Origin: Sipunculus nudus
Lineage: Eukaryota > Annelida > Sipuncula > Golfingiida > Sipunculidae
Assembly: GCA_026874595.1 (NCBI GenBank)
Contig: CM049307.1
Coordinates: forward strand, 72,576,643-72,640,642
Length of the DNA stretch: 64,000 nucleotides
Reading direction: 5' to 3'
Part shown: positions 24,615-34,400 of the stretch, one piece after another
Position numbering within the stretch: position 1 is the stretch's first letter
Layout: every line of letters begins with the position of its first letter
Notes under the pieces: generated by a model
Seen by the model: the letters and a program-made list of their open reading frames with translations, nothing else
Databases searched by the model: none
What the model was told of the DNA's origin: nothing
Position numbers and translations under genes: made by a program

Positions 24615-25411
24615 GCTCTGATTACTCAGTGCTTGGCATGCTTGAGTGAGCACTGTCACTTGTCTGAGTACTTCCTTGGGTACTGCTACTCAAGATGCAT
24701 CAGTGAACAAGATGTCTGTATGTTTATTCCTGATTTCTGTTTTACTCCAGTTTGTGATTATACCTTGTAAACTGTTTGTTTACAGTGTTTGTTGCTGGAT
24801 TTGGGGGTGAACATTCTTTGGTTTCTGAGTACTTGATGACCCTCATGCATGAGTGAACACGGTCACTGTTTGTTCACACTGGACAGTTGTTTGACTCTGG
24901 TTAGTAAACAATCCAAGTAAATTGTTTATTTGCAAGATTTATTATGTGAATAATTGTTGGAGCCACTGGGTACTTGTTACTCATCAGGTGTCAGTGATGA
25001 TGGATATTGTTTTTCTGTCCTTGTAAGTGATGTGTTGTAAATTGTTTATTTTTCTAATTTTAATGTTGATACTTGTTTGAGTACTTGTTTTGGCCTGTGA
25101 GTACTTGCTACTCATCATGAGTCACTGACCATGTCCCCTTTTTGTGTGTATGATGGCTGTTCTATTACTGTTAATGATTATTAATTGTAAAATGTTTATT
25201 TACAGGTTTTATTGTGGATACTTGTTTGAGTTCTTGTTTGGACCCCTGAGTACTTGCTACTCATTATGCATCAGGGATCATTGTTCATGTTTTGTGGCTG
25301 CTTTATTCTAGTGAGTAATAATGTGTTGTAAATTGTTTATTGACAAGATTTTTTGCTTGTAGCTTGTGTGAGTACTTGTTTTGGTGATGAGTACTTGTTA
25401 ACCATGCATTA
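24615..25411. repeat. Degenerate subrepeats in the intergenic spacer (representative unit)
   Basis: The spacer upstream of each gene copy is itself built from related blocks. In this unit, blocks beginning with a (T)TGTAAA-TGTTTA phrase start near 24765, 24915, 25035, 25185 and 25326, giving lengths of 150, 120, 150, 141 and about 86 bp. A further related block precedes 24765. Each has the order TGTTT(A/G)TT, then GAGTACTTG, then often CTACTCAT and ATGCATCA with GTGAACA. GAGTACTTGCTACTC (25248-25262) is an inverted repeat. The same layout recurs in all units. It fits a spacer that grew by local duplication; a role as an enhancer-type repeat is only a guess. Confidence 0.65.
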
Positions 25412-25711
25412 TTGTAAATGGTCATTTCACCCTTCCATTTGTTTATATGGTTTGATTTAAAATTTCCCCAGAATGTCATATTATCTGACATACAAGGCAT
25501 CTGAAAGCTGAAGAAGGTATGAAAGGGCCTGCCAGTTGATACATGTGAGAGGGTTGAAAGAATAAAGGTCCATTTCATGTTTTGTGTACTGAAAATGTGC
25601 ATTGAATATAGAGAATGTGAATTGATGGGGGGAAAAGTGGAAAAGATCTTGTTTTGACTTTTAAGAGGGAAGGTGATTGTGAAAGCAACAATTGGATCTG
25701 GAAGAAGTGCT

Positions 25712-25727
25712 GGCTCTGACAAGAGCC
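25712..25727 (-). terminator. Histone-type mRNA 3' stem-loop (representative copy)
   Basis: The minus strand reads GGCTCTTGTCAGAGCC, preceded by ACAAA. It has a perfect 6-bp stem with a 4-nt loop UGUC. Replication-dependent histone mRNAs end in an almost identical element (stem GGCUCU/AGAGCC, loop UUUC, A-rich 5' flank) bound by SLBP. Loop positions 1 and 3, both U in the canonical form, are kept; position 2 is G. It lies 61 nt past the stop codon, in the usual range for histone genes. The 3' flank is AGCAC rather than ACCCA, and no purine-rich histone downstream element follows in the next 25 nt. It is unchanged in every visible copy except that at 9117. Confidence 0.72.
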
Positions 25728-25744
25728 TTTGTCTTGTGAGACTG

Positions 25745-25778
25745 CAAGTCCTTGCCTGTCATCAAGGCAAGAGACCTG
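25745..25778 (-). other. Bulged hairpin in the 3' UTR (representative copy)
   Basis: On the minus strand, arms CAGGTC-T-CTTGCC and GGCAAG-GACTTG enclose a 9-nt loop: 12 pairs with one bulged base. It sits between the stop codon and the histone-type stem-loop. Other haplotypes have GACCTG in the 3' arm, so the only polymorphism in the stem swaps G-C for G-U and keeps the fold. Confidence 0.5.
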
Positions 25779-25788
25779 AAGGATGACT

Positions 25789-26100
25789 TCAGAAGTGAGT
25801 CATGTCATTGGTGCCTGCTATTTCTCGCATGAGGAATTGTATTTCATCCAGCTCATCAGCAAAGCGACAGGTGTAGTCGTAGAGGGTAGAGCGGAAGCCT
25901 TCCAAGGTGGCCAGCTTGAGCTGGAGGTGGTAACGGTGTGTCTTGGTTTGGGTTGCAACTGCACGCTGGTATCGCACCATTGTGGCATTGAAGATGTTGT
26001 TGGTGTGCAGCAGCTGCTTGCAGGCAAACTGGAACCTGCTGTGGGTGGCATCAAACTGCTTCTGCAGGGCAACCACATCCAAACAGAGTTGAGTATCCAT
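25789..26100 (-). CDS. Array gene copy 13 (haplotype C)
   Basis: Intact, Asp82. Haplotype C is marked by GTGTACTGAA and CTGCAAGTCC in the 3' flank. The second of these changes one pair of the 3' UTR hairpin to a G-U wobble. The promoter and 3' structures are described as separate entries from this copy. Confidence 0.6.
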   Translation of the reverse strand: MDTQLCLDVVALQKQFDATHSRFQFACKQLLHTNNIFNATMVRYQRAVATQTKTHRYHLQLKLATLEGFRSTLYDYTCRFADELDEIQFLMREIAGTNDMTHF

Positions 26101-26180
26101 GATAACAAAGCGGTGTAGGCAGTTAACTGGTTTCACCTCAAAGGTTGAAAGAGATTTGATCAGTTTACCATCATGCTTCC

Positions 26181-26188
26181 CTTTTATA
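26181..26188 (-). promoter_or_regulatory. TATA box of the array gene (representative copy)
   Basis: The minus strand reads TATAAAAGGG. The first T lies 88 nt upstream of the preferred ATG (26098-26100). A start 28-32 nt downstream would fall at about 26157, in CTGATCAAATC, which fits a loose initiator (TCA at the start) and gives a 5' UTR of about 57 nt with no upstream ATG. The box is identical in all visible copies except those at 17880, 27841 and 36141. The spacing suggests a real promoter, but no transcript evidence is available. Confidence 0.6.
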
Positions 26189-27448
26189 ATAAAACTCAGC
26201 AGTGCTGCCATCAGTACTCAGTTCAGTGTCACATGCCAAATTGAATGGAGAAGTGATGAGACCAGATCCTGCAAGCTCTGATTACTCAGTGCTTGGCATG
26301 CTTGAGTGAGCACTGTCACTTGTCTGAGTACTTCCTTGGGTACTGCTACTCAAGATGCATCAGTGAACAAGATGTCTGTATGTTTATGCTTGATTTCTGT
26401 GTTACTCCAGTTTTTGATTATACCTTGTAAACTGTTTGTTTACAGTGTTTGTTGTTGGACTTGGGGGTGAACATTCTTGGGTTTCTGAGTACTTGATGAC
26501 CCCCATGCATGAGTGAACATGGTCACTGTTTGTTCACACTGGACAGTTGTTTGACTCTGGTTTGTAAACAATCCAAGTAAATTGTTTATTTGCAAGATTT
26601 ATTATGTGAATAATTGTTGGAGCCACTGGGTACTTGTTACTCATCAGGTGTCAGTGATGATGGATATTGTTTTTCAGTCCTCGTAAGTGATGTGTTGTAA
26701 ATTGTTTATTTTTCTAATTTTAATGTTGATACTTGTTTGAGTACTTGTTTTGGCCTGTGAGTACTTGTTACTCATCATGAGTCACTGACCATGTCCCCTT
26801 TTTGTATGTATGATGGCTGTTCTATTACTGTCAATGATTATTAATTGTAAAATGTTGATTTACAGGTTTTATTGTGGATACTTGTTTGAGTTCTTGTTTG
26901 GACCCCTGAGTACTTGCTACTCATTATGCATCAGGGATCATTGTTCATGTTTTGTGGCTGCTTTATTCTAGTGAGAAATAATGTGTTGTAAATTGTTTAT
27001 TGACAAGATTTTATGCTTGTAGCTTGTGTGAGTACTTGTTTTGGTGATGAGTACCTGTTAACCATGCATTATTGTAAATGGTCATTTCACCCTTCCATTT
27101 TTTTATATGGTTTGATTTAAAATTTCCCCAGAATGTCATATTATCTGACATACAAGGCATCTGAAAGCTGAAGAAGGTATGAAAGGGCCTGCCAGTTGAT
27201 ACATGTGAGAGGGTTGAAAGAATAAAGGTCCATTTCATGTTTTGTGTATTGAAAATGTGCATTGAATATAGAGAATGTGAAATGATGGGGGGAAAAGTGG
27301 AAAAGATCTTGTTTTGACTTTTAAGAGGGAAGGTGATTGTGAAAGCAACAATTGGATCTGGAAGAAGTGCTGGCTCTGACAAGAGCCTTTGTCTTGTGAG
27401 ACTGCAGGTCCTTGCCTGTCATCAAGGCAAGAGACCTGAAGGATGACT

Positions 27449-27760
27449 TCAGAAGTGAGTCATGTCATTGGTGCCTGCTATTTCTCGCATGAGGAATTGT
27501 ATTTCATCCAGCTCATGAGCAAAGCGACAGGTGTAGTCGTAGAGGGTAGAGCGGAAGCCTTCCAAGGTGGCCAGCTTGAGCTGGAGGTGGTAACGGTGTG
27601 TCTTGGTTTGGGTTGCAACTGCACGCTGGTATCGCACCATTGTGGCATTGAAGATGTTGTTGGTGTGCAGCAGCTGCTTGCAGGCAAACTGGAACCTGCT
27701 GTGGGTGGCATCAAACTGCTTCTGCAGGGCAACCACATCCAAACAGAGTTGAGTATCCAT
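27449..27760 (-). CDS. Array gene copy 14 (haplotype D); TATA box altered
   Basis: Intact, His82. The TATA region (27841-27848) reads TATAATAG and the next base is also changed (27840). In the longer frame these would be K10I and G11V. The same pair of changes recurs at 36140-36148. Stem-loop 27372-27387. Confidence 0.57.
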   Translation of the reverse strand: MDTQLCLDVVALQKQFDATHSRFQFACKQLLHTNNIFNATMVRYQRAVATQTKTHRYHLQLKLATLEGFRSTLYDYTCRFAHELDEIQFLMREIAGTNDMTHF

Positions 27761-29108
27761 GATAACAAAGCGGTGTAGGCAGTTAACTGGTTTCACCTCA
27801 AAGGTTGAAAGAGATTTGATCAGTTTACCATCATGCTTCACTATTATAATAAAACTCAGCAGTGCTGCCATCAGTACTCAGTTCAGTGTCACATGCCAAA
27901 TTGAATGGAGAAGTGATGAGACCAGATCCTGCAAGCTCTGATTACTCAGTGCTTGGCATGCTTGAGTGAGCACTGTCACTTGTCTGAGTACTTCCTTGGG
28001 TACTGCTACTCAAGATGCATCAGTGAACAAGATGTCTGTATGTTTATTCCTGATTTCTGTTTTACTCCAGTTTGTGATTATACCTTGTAAACTGTTTGTT
28101 TACAGTGTTTGTTGCTGGATTTGGGGGTGAACATTCTTTGGTTTCTGAGTACTTGATGACCCTCATGCATGAGTGAACACGGTCACTGTTTGTTCACACT
28201 GGACAGTTGTTTGACTCTGGTTAGTAAACAATCCAAGTAAATTGTTTATTTGCAAGATTTATTATGTGAATAATTGTTGGAGCCACTGGGTACTTGTTAC
28301 TCATCAGGTGTCAGTGATGATGGATATTGTTTTTCTGTCCTTGTAAGTGATGTGTTGTAAATTGTTTATTTTTCTAATTTTAATGTTGATACTTGTTTGA
28401 GTACTTGTTTTGGCCTGTGAGTACTTGCTACTCATCATGAGTCACTGACCATGTCCCCTTTTTGTGTGTATGATGGCTGTTCTATTACTGTTAATGATTA
28501 TTAATTGTAAAATGTTTATTTACAGGTTTTATTGTGGATACTTGTTTGAGTTCTTGTTTGGACCCCTGAGTACTTGCTACTCATTATGCATCAGGGATCA
28601 TTGTTCATGTTTTGTGGCTGCTTTATTCTAGTGAGTAATAATGTGTTGTAAATTGTTTATTGACAAGATTTTTTGCTTGTAGCTTGTGTGAGTACTTGTT
28701 TTGGTGATGAGTACTTGTTAACCATGCATTATTGTAAATGGTCATTTCACCCTTCCTTTTGTTTATATGGTTTGATTTAAAATTTCCCCAGAATGTCATA
28801 TTATCTGACATACAAGGCATCTGAAAGCTGAAGAAGGTATGAAAGGGCCTGCCAGTTGATACATGTGAGAGGGTTGAAAGAATAAAGGTCCATTTCATGT
28901 TTTGTGTATTGAAAATGTGCATTGAATATAGAGAATGTGAAATGATGGGGGGAAAAGTGGAAAAGATCTTGTTTTGACTTTTAAGAGGGAAGGTGATTGT
29001 GAAAGCAACAATTGGATCTGGAAGAAGTGCTGGCTCTGACAAGAGCCTTTGTCTTGTGAGACTGCAGGTCCTTGCCTGTCATCAAGGCAAGAGACCTGAA
29101 GGATGACT

Positions 29109-29420
29109 TCAGAAGTGAGTCATGTCATTGGTGCCTGCTATTTCTCGCATGAGGAATTGTATTTCATCCAGCTCATGAGCAAAGCGACAGGTGTAGTCGT
29201 AGAGGGTAGAGCGGAAGCCTTCCAAGGTGGCCAGCTTGAGCTGGAGGTGGTAACGGTGTGTCTTGGTTTGGGTTGCAACTGCACGCTGGTATCGCACCAT
29301 TGTGGCATTGAAGATGTTGTTGGTGTGCAGCAGCTGCTTGCAGGCAAACTGGAACCTGCTGTGGGTGGCATCAAACTGCTTCTGCAGGGCAACCACATCC
29401 AAACAGAGTTGAGTATCCAT
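29109..29420 (-). CDS. Array gene copy 15 (hybrid D/E flanks)
   Basis: Intact, His82. TATA 29501-29508, stem-loop 29032-29047. The 3' flank combines GAAATGATGG (D/E-like) with GAGTACTTG and GTTTATATGG (C-like). The upstream spacer is of haplotype E. It looks like a recombinant unit. Confidence 0.6.
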   Translation of the reverse strand: MDTQLCLDVVALQKQFDATHSRFQFACKQLLHTNNIFNATMVRYQRAVATQTKTHRYHLQLKLATLEGFRSTLYDYTCRFAHELDEIQFLMREIAGTNDMTHF

Positions 29421-30768
29421 GATAACAAAGCGGTGTAGGCAGTTAACTGGTTTCACCTCAAAGGTTGAAAGAGATTTGATCAGTTTACCATCATGCTTCC
29501 CTTTTATAATAAAACTCAGCAGTGCTGCCATCAGTACTCAGTTCAGTGTCACATGCCAAATTGAATGGAGAAGTGATGAGACCAGATCCTGCAAGCTCTG
29601 ATTACTCAGTGCTTGGCATGCTTGAGTGAGCACTGTCACTTGTCTGAGTACTTCCTTGGGTACTGCTACTCAACATGCATCAGTGAACAAGATGTCTGTA
29701 TGTTTATGCCTGATTTCTGTTTTACTCCAGTTTGTGATTATACCTTGTAAACTGTTTGTTTACAGTGTTTGTTGTTGGACTTGGGGGTGAACATTCTTTG
29801 GTTTCTGAGTACTTGATGACCCTCATGCATCAGTGAACACGGTCACTGTTTGTTCACACTGGACAGTTGTTTGACTCTGGTTAGTAAAAAATCCAAGTAA
29901 ATTGTTTATTTGCAAGATTTATTATGTAAATAATTGTTGGAGCCACTGGGTACTTGTTACTCATCAGGTGTCAGTGATGATGGATATTGTTTTTCTGTCC
30001 TCGTAAGTGATGTGTTGTAAATTGTTTATTTTTCTAATTTTAATGTTGATACTTGTTTGAGTACTTGTTTTGGCCTGTGAGTACTTGTTACTCATCATGA
30101 GTCACTGACCATGTCCCCTTTTTGTATGTATGATGGCTGTTCTATTACTGTCAATGATTATTAATTGTAAAATGTTGATTTACAGGTTTTATTGTGGATA
30201 CTTGTTTGAGTTCTTGTTTGGACCCCTGAGTACTTGCTACTCATTATGCATCAGGGATCATTGTTCATGTTTTGTGGCTGCTTTATTCTAGTGAGTAATA
30301 ATGTGTTGTAAATTGTTTATTGACAAGATTTTTTGCTTGTAGCTTGTGTGAGTACTTGTTTTGGTGATGAGTACTTGTTAACCATGCATTATTGTAAATG
30401 GTCATTTCACCCTTCCATTTGTTTATATGGTTTGATTCAAAATTTCCCCAGAATGTCATATTATCTGACATACAAGGCATCTGAAAGCTGAAGAAGGTAT
30501 GAAAGGGCCTGCCAGTTGATACATGTGAGAGGGTTGAAAGAATAAAGGTCCATTTCATGTTTTGTGTTCTGAAAATGTGCATTGAATATAGAGAATGTGA
30601 ATTGATGGGGGGAAAAGTGGAAAAGATCTTGTTTTGACTTTTAAGAGGGAAGGTGATTGTGAAAGCAACAATTGGATCTGGAAGAAGTGCTGGCTCTGAC
30701 AAGAGCCTTTGTCTTGTGAGACTGCAGGTCCTTGCCTGTCATCAAGGCAAGAGACCTGAAGGATGACT

Positions 30769-31080
30769 TCAGAAGTGAGTCATGTCATTGGTGCCTGCTA
30801 TTTCTCGCATGAGGAATTGTATTTCATCCAGCTCATGAGCAAAGCGACAGGTGTAGTCGTAGAGGGTAGAGCGGAAGCCTTCCAAGGTGGCCAGCTTGAG
30901 CTGGAGGTGGTAACGGTGTGTCTTGGTTTGGGTTGCAACTGCACGCTGGTATCGCACCATTGTGGCATTGAAGATGTTGTTGGTGTGCAGCAGCTGCTTG
31001 CAGGCAAACTGGAACCTGCTGTGGGTGGCATCAAACTGCTTCTGCAGGGCAACCACATCCAAACAGAGTTGAGTATCCAT
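30769..31080 (-). CDS. Array gene copy 16 (haplotype A)
   Basis: Intact, His82. TATA 31161-31168, stem-loop 30692-30707. Equivalent to the copy at 22469 in the 5-unit block. Confidence 0.6.
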   Translation of the reverse strand: MDTQLCLDVVALQKQFDATHSRFQFACKQLLHTNNIFNATMVRYQRAVATQTKTHRYHLQLKLATLEGFRSTLYDYTCRFAHELDEIQFLMREIAGTNDMTHF

Positions 31081-32428
31081 GATAACAAAGCGGTGTAGGC
31101 AGTTAACTGGTTTCACCTCAAAGGTTGAAAGAGATTTAATCAGTTTACCATCATGCTTCCCTTTTATAATAAAACTCAGCAGTGCTGCCATCTGTACTCA
31201 GTTCAGTGTCACATGCCAAATTGAATGGAGAAGTGATGAGACCAGATCCTGCAAGCTCTGATTACTCAGTGCTTGGCATGCTTGAGTGAGCACTGTCACT
31301 TGTCTGAGTACTTCCTTGGGTACTGCTACTCAAGATGCATCAGTGAACAAGATGTCTGTATGTTTATGCTTGATTTCTGTGTTACTCCAGTTTGTGATTA
31401 TACCTTGTAAACTGTTTGTTTACAGTGTTTGTTGTTGGACTTGGGGGTGAACATTTTTGGGTTTCTGAGTACTTGATGACCCCCATGCATGAGTGAACAT
31501 GGTCACTGTTTGTTCACACTGGACAGTTGTTTGACTCTGGTTTGTAAACAATCCAAGTAAATTGTTTATTTGCAAGATTTATTATGTGAATAATTGTTGG
31601 AGCCACTGGGTACTTGTTACTCATCAGGTGTCAGTGATGATGGATATTGTTTTTCAGTCCTCGTAAGTGATGTGTTGTAAATTGTTTATTTTTCTAATTT
31701 TAATGTTGATACTTGTTTGAGTACTTGTTTTGGCCTGTGAGTACTTGTTACTCATCATGAGTCACTGACCATGTCCCCTTTTTGTATGTATGATGGCTGT
31801 TCTATTACTGTCAATGATTATTAATTGTAAAATGTTGATTTACAGGTTTTATTGTGGATACTTGTTCGAGTTCTTGTTTGGACCCCTGAGTACTTGCTAC
31901 TCATTATGCATCAGGGATCATTGTTCATGTTTTGTGGCTGCTTTATTCTAGTGAGAAATAATGTGTTGTAAATTGTTTATTGACAAGATTTTATGCTTGT
32001 AGCTTGTGTGAGTACTTGTTTTGGTGATGAGTATCTGTTAACCATGCATTATTGTAAATGGTCATTTCACCCTTCCATTTTTTTATATGGTTTGATTTAA
32101 AATTTCCCCAGAATGTCATATTATCTGACATACAAGGCATCTGAAAGCTGAAGAAGGTATGAAAGGGCCTGCCAGTTGATACATGTGAGAGGGTTGAAAG
32201 AATAAAGGTCCATTTCATGTTTTGTGTATTGAAAATGTGCATTGAATATAGAGAATGTGAAATGATGGGGGGAAAAGTGGAAAAGATCTTGTTTTGACTT
32301 TTAAGAGGGAAGGTGATTGTGAAAGCAACAATTGGATCTGGAAGAAGTGCTGGCTCTGACAAGAGCCTTTGTCTTGTGAGACTGCAGGTCCTTGCCTGTC
32401 ATCAAGGCAAGAGACCTGAAGGATGACT

Positions 32429-32740
32429 TCAGAAGTGAGTCATGTCATTGGTGCCTGCTATTTCTCGCATGAGGAATTGTATTTCATCCAGCTCATGAGC
32501 AAAGCGACAGGTGTAGTCGTAGAGGGTAGAGCGGAAGCCTTCCAAGGTGGCCAGCTTGAGCTGGAGGTGGTAACGGTGTGTCTTGGTTTGGGTTGCAACT
32601 GCACGCTGGTATCGCACCATTGTGGCATTGAAGATGTTGTTGGTGTGCAGCAGCTGCTTGCAGGCAAACTGGAACCTGCTGTGGGTGGCATCAAACTGCT
32701 TCTGCAGGGCAACCACATCCAAACAGAGTTGAGTATCCAT
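32429..32740 (-). CDS. Array gene copy 17 (haplotype B)
   Basis: Intact, His82, with Glu83 retained, unlike its block partner at 24129. TATA 32821-32828, stem-loop 32352-32367. Confidence 0.6.
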   Translation of the reverse strand: MDTQLCLDVVALQKQFDATHSRFQFACKQLLHTNNIFNATMVRYQRAVATQTKTHRYHLQLKLATLEGFRSTLYDYTCRFAHELDEIQFLMREIAGTNDMTHF

Positions 32741-34088
32741 GATAACAAAGCGGTGTAGGCAGTTAACTGGTTTCACCTCAAAGGTTGAAAGAGATTTGAT
32801 CAGTTTACCATCATGCTTCCCTTTTATAATAAAACTCAGCAGTGCTGCCATCAGTACTCAGTTCAGTGTCACATGCCAAATTGAATGGAGAAGTGATGAG
32901 ACCAGATCCTGCAAGCTCTGATTACTCAGTGCTTGGCATGCTTGAGTGAGCACTGTCACTTGTCTGAGTACTTCCTTGGGTACTGCTACTCAAGATGCAT
33001 CAGTGAACAAGATGTCTGTATGTTTATTCCTGATTTCTGTTTTACTCCAGTTTGTGATTATACCTTGTAAACTGTTTGTTTACAGTGTTTGTTGCTGGAT
33101 TTGGGGGTGAACATTCTTTGGTTTCTGAGTACTTGATGACCCTCATGCATGAGTGAACACGGTCACTGTTTGTTCACACTGGACAGTTGTTTGACTCTGG
33201 TTAGTAAACAATCCAAGTAAATTGTTTATTTGCAAGATTTATTATGTGAATAATTGTTGGAGCCACTGGGTACTTGTTACTCATCAGGTGTCAGTGATGA
33301 TGGATATTGTTTTTCTGTCCTTGTAAGTGATGTGTTGTAAATTGTTTATTTTTCTAATTTTAATGTTGATACTTGTTTGAGTACTTGTTTTGGCCTGTGA
33401 GTACTTGCTACTCATCATGAGTCACTGACCATGTCCCCTTTTTGTGTGTATGATGGCTGTTCTATTACTGTTAATGATTATTAATTGTAAAATGTTTATT
33501 TACAGGTTTTATTGTGGATACTTGTTTGAGTTCTTGTTTGGACCCCTGAGTACTTGCTACTCATTATGCATCAGGGATCATTGTTCATGTTTTGTGGCTG
33601 CTTTATTCTAGTGAGTAATAATGTGTTGTAAATTGTTTATTGACAAGATTTTTTGCTTGTAGCTTGTGTGAGTACTTGTTTTGGTGATGAGTACTTGTTA
33701 ACCATGCATTATTGTAAATGGTCATTTCACCCTTCCATTTGTTTATATGGTTTGATTTAAAATTTCCCCAGAATGTCATATTATCTGACATACAAGGCAT
33801 CTGAAAGCTGAAGAAGGTATGAAAGGGCCTGCCAGTTGATACATGTGAGAGGGTTGAAAGAATAAAGGTCCATTTCATGTTTTGTGTACTGAAAATGTGC
33901 ATTGAATATAGAGAATGTGAATTGATGGGGGGAAAAGTGGAAAAGATCTTGTTTTGACTTTTAAGAGGGAAGGTGATTGTGAAAGCAACAATTGGATCTG
34001 GAAGAAGTGCTGGCTCTGACAAGAGCCTTTGTCTTGTGAGACTGCAAGTCCTTGCCTGTCATCAAGGCAAGAGACCTGAAGGATGACT

Positions 34089-34400
34089 TCAGAAGTGAGT
34101 CATGTCATTGGTGCCTGCTATTTCTCGCATGAGGAATTGTATTTCATCCAGCTCATCAGCAAAGCGACAGGTGTAGTCGTAGAGGGTAGAGCGGAAGCCT
34201 TCCAAGGTGGCCAGCTTGAGCTGGAGGTGGTAACGGTGTGTCTTGGTTTGGGTTGCAACTGCACGCTGGTATCGCACCATTGTGGCATTGAAGATGTTGT
34301 TGGTGTGCAGCAGCTGCTTGCAGGCAAACTGGAACCTGCTGTGGGTGGCATCAAACTGCTTCTGCAGGGCAACCACATCCAAACAGAGTTGAGTATCCAT
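34089..34400 (-). CDS. Array gene copy 18 (haplotype C)
   Basis: Intact, Asp82. TATA 34481-34488, stem-loop 34012-34027. Block partner of the copy at 25789. Confidence 0.6.
   Translation of the reverse strand: MDTQLCLDVVALQKQFDATHSRFQFACKQLLHTNNIFNATMVRYQRAVATQTKTHRYHLQLKLATLEGFRSTLYDYTCRFADELDEIQFLMREIAGTNDMTHF

Noticed and set aside
25118-25124. TGAGTCA, an AP-1-like site, twice per unit
   Set aside because: A 7-mer in a repeat-derived spacer, and the second occurrence is inside codons of the gene; no support for binding.
25336-25341. AATAAA on the minus strand as a poly(A) signal
   Set aside because: About 370 nt past the stem-loop, in AT-rich spacer where the hexamer recurs often; not specific.
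25303-25722. Minus-strand frame of 139 (or 123) codons downstream of the gene
   Set aside because: It begins with TTG inside the stem-loop, not ATG. It is AT-rich in composition, and its length differs between units because of random stops.
25818-26108. Second minus-strand frame of 96 codons
   Set aside because: Overlaps the favoured frame out of phase and is rich in Ser/Pro/Thr from shifted GC-rich codons; no separate start signals.
25783-26118. Plus-strand open frame of 111 codons in every unit
   Set aside because: It is the antisense shadow of the minus-strand gene. The minus frame has the coding-like third-position bias and the promoter and 3' signals.
26242-26248. CCATTCA on the minus strand, matching the old histone cap-site consensus
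   Set aside because: It lies upstream of the TATA box, so it would not be the start if the box is used; a 7-mer match is weak.
26099-26281. Plus-strand 60-codon frame across the 5' region
   Set aside because: Covers the promoter and 5' UTR on the opposite strand, with no coding bias.
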